Assembly: GCF_018918325.1 (NCBI RefSeq)
Contig: NZ_JAHLQH010000029.1
Span: 1 to 64,000 of the forward strand
Direction of reading: 5' to 3'
Length of the DNA: 64,000 nt
Source of the DNA: Clostridium sp. MSJ-8
Lineage (GTDB): Bacteria > Bacillota > Clostridia > Clostridiales > Clostridiaceae
The notes beneath the pieces are model-generated. The model was not told the origin of the DNA and did no database searches. It was given only the letters and a program-made list of their open reading frames with translations. Position numbers and translations under genes: made by a program. Position 1 is the stretch's first letter; the number at the start of each line of letters is the position of its first letter. This document shows positions 63,544 through 64,000 of this stretch, one piece after another.

Positions 63544-63744
63544 TTAGAAAAACCAAGGTCCGCCAAAACCACCGAAGCCACCCCAGCCGAAGCCGCCCCA
63601 GCCAAATAACAATAATAATATTACTGGGAAGAACCATCCTCCACCTGCAAAACCATTATTCATATTTTGACAGCAACAACAATTATTTTGACAGCAATTA
63701 TTAGAACATCCACAATTATTTCTTCTACAACAACATCTTGACAT
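63544..63744 (-). CDS. Small Cys-rich and Gly/Trp/Phe-rich protein, possibly spore-associated
   Basis: This 66-aa protein has ATAGGAGT before the ATG. Residues 3-26 hold ten Cys in runs (CCC, CC, CCCC) with Asn and Gln between; then FAGGGWFFPVILLLLFGWGG forms a hydrophobic helix, and the end is a glycine-aromatic tail (GWGGFGGFGGPWFF). The pattern recalls small spore-coat or surface proteins of Firmicutes that crosslink through disulphides. There is no known homologue I can name, but the composition makes chance unlikely. Confidence 0.65.
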   Translation of the reverse strand: MSRCCCRRNNCGCSNNCCQNNCCCCQNMNNGFAGGGWFFPVILLLLFGWGGFGWGGFGGFGGPWFF

Positions 63745-63807
63745 AGTATATCAACTCCTATTCTTTTGATTAATATATACTATTCTATGAAGTTGATTTT
63801 TGTTCTG

Positions 63808-64000
63808 TTAATTCACATAAGAATCTATTTTTTTTACAATACTTTTTCTTAACACATTACTTATTCCAAATGAAATAATTACAAATACTAATTTAACTAT
63901 CCTACTACTTATGCTATATTCTTTTATTTGAATTATAACAGCCAAAATCTGTATAATCATTGAAAATAATATTAATTGAACACTTACTAATTCAACGATT
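63808..64000 (-). CDS. C-terminal part of a membrane protein, cut by the window edge
   Basis: A minus-strand frame enters from beyond 64000 and ends at 63808 after 63 codons. It contains a hydrophobic helix (LILFSMIIQILAVIIQI), a short charged loop, a second helix (IVKLVFVIISFGI) and a basic end (LRKSIVKKIDSYVN). This looks like the last part of a small integral membrane protein; no family is visible. Confidence 0.5.
   Translation of the reverse strand, partial: IVELVSVQLILFSMIIQILAVIIQIKEYSISSRIVKLVFVIISFGISNVLRKSIVKKIDSYVN

Noticed and set aside
1..64000. tRNA or rRNA genes
   Set aside because: I saw no cloverleaf-like GC-richer segment or rRNA signature in any intergenic region; a tRNA scan would settle it.

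Overview
The window comes from a low-GC, AT-rich, endospore-forming Firmicute and looks like a chromosome of Clostridium sensu stricto. Evidence: very A+T-rich intergenic DNA, strong purine-rich Shine-Dalgarno (SD) sequences with some TTG/GTG starts, an IspH-ribosomal protein S1 fusion, a lexA / methionine-gamma-lyase-like / hfq / miaA / mutL / mutS neighbourhood, and clostridial families resembling DUF6323/DUF6179 and DUF134-NifX. I cannot name the species.

Left accessory region (1-16200). An IS3-type element runs off the left edge and has inserted into a nonribosomal-peptide-type gene. What remains of that gene encodes methyltransferase, carrier and thioesterase domains, and the thioesterase has a Cys nucleophile. 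A saccharopine-dehydrogenase-like reductase and a membrane-anchored proline-iminopeptidase-like hydrolase follow. Next is about 1.1 kb of noncoding repeats, including a 315-bp tandem duplication with conserved potential RNA stems. Then come an unknown gene pair, asnB, hisC, a small membrane ORF, two paralogous membrane proteins (one frameshifted in a T tract), a transposase-accessory relic, and a Xer-type recombinase gene preceded by a dif-like palindrome.

Core region (16200-33250). This holds LexA with its operator, a P-loop kinase, a YnbB-like PLP enzyme, hfq-miaA-mutL and a degenerate Nudix gene with mutS, a TetR regulator, a decayed IS1595-like element, a GNAT enzyme, a coiled-coil membrane protein, a KefB-type antiporter and ilvE.

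Middle region (33250-45200). A MIF-like protein converges on a tiny candidate RiPP locus: a 45-aa precursor not captured by ordinary ORF calling, downstream of an asparagine-synthetase homologue that has lost its glutaminase Cys, as lasso-peptide cyclases have. Glycogen debranching enzyme, a SWIM-SNF2 helicase, a MITE that shares ends with the IS1595-like element, miaB and a GNAT gene follow.

Right region (45200-64000). IspH-S1, cmk, a BaiN/HI0933 flavoprotein, an MBL-fold hydrolase and a patch of gene relics lead to a compact three-gene operon. Its first gene is a 1602-aa fusion of HD, helical-repeat, nucleotidylyltransferase, acetyltransferase-like and phosphoribosyltransferase-like domains. 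It is followed by an LDH-like Rossmann protein and an FMN-reductase-like protein, and I think it is the best candidate here for an undescribed metabolic system. gdhA, a DUF134-NifX fusion with a palindromic operator, an RpiR regulator, an RluB-type pseudouridine synthase and a Cys-rich/Gly-Trp-rich small protein close the window. Most genes from 16 kb onward are on the minus strand, and many end in strong, often bidirectional, hairpin terminators.
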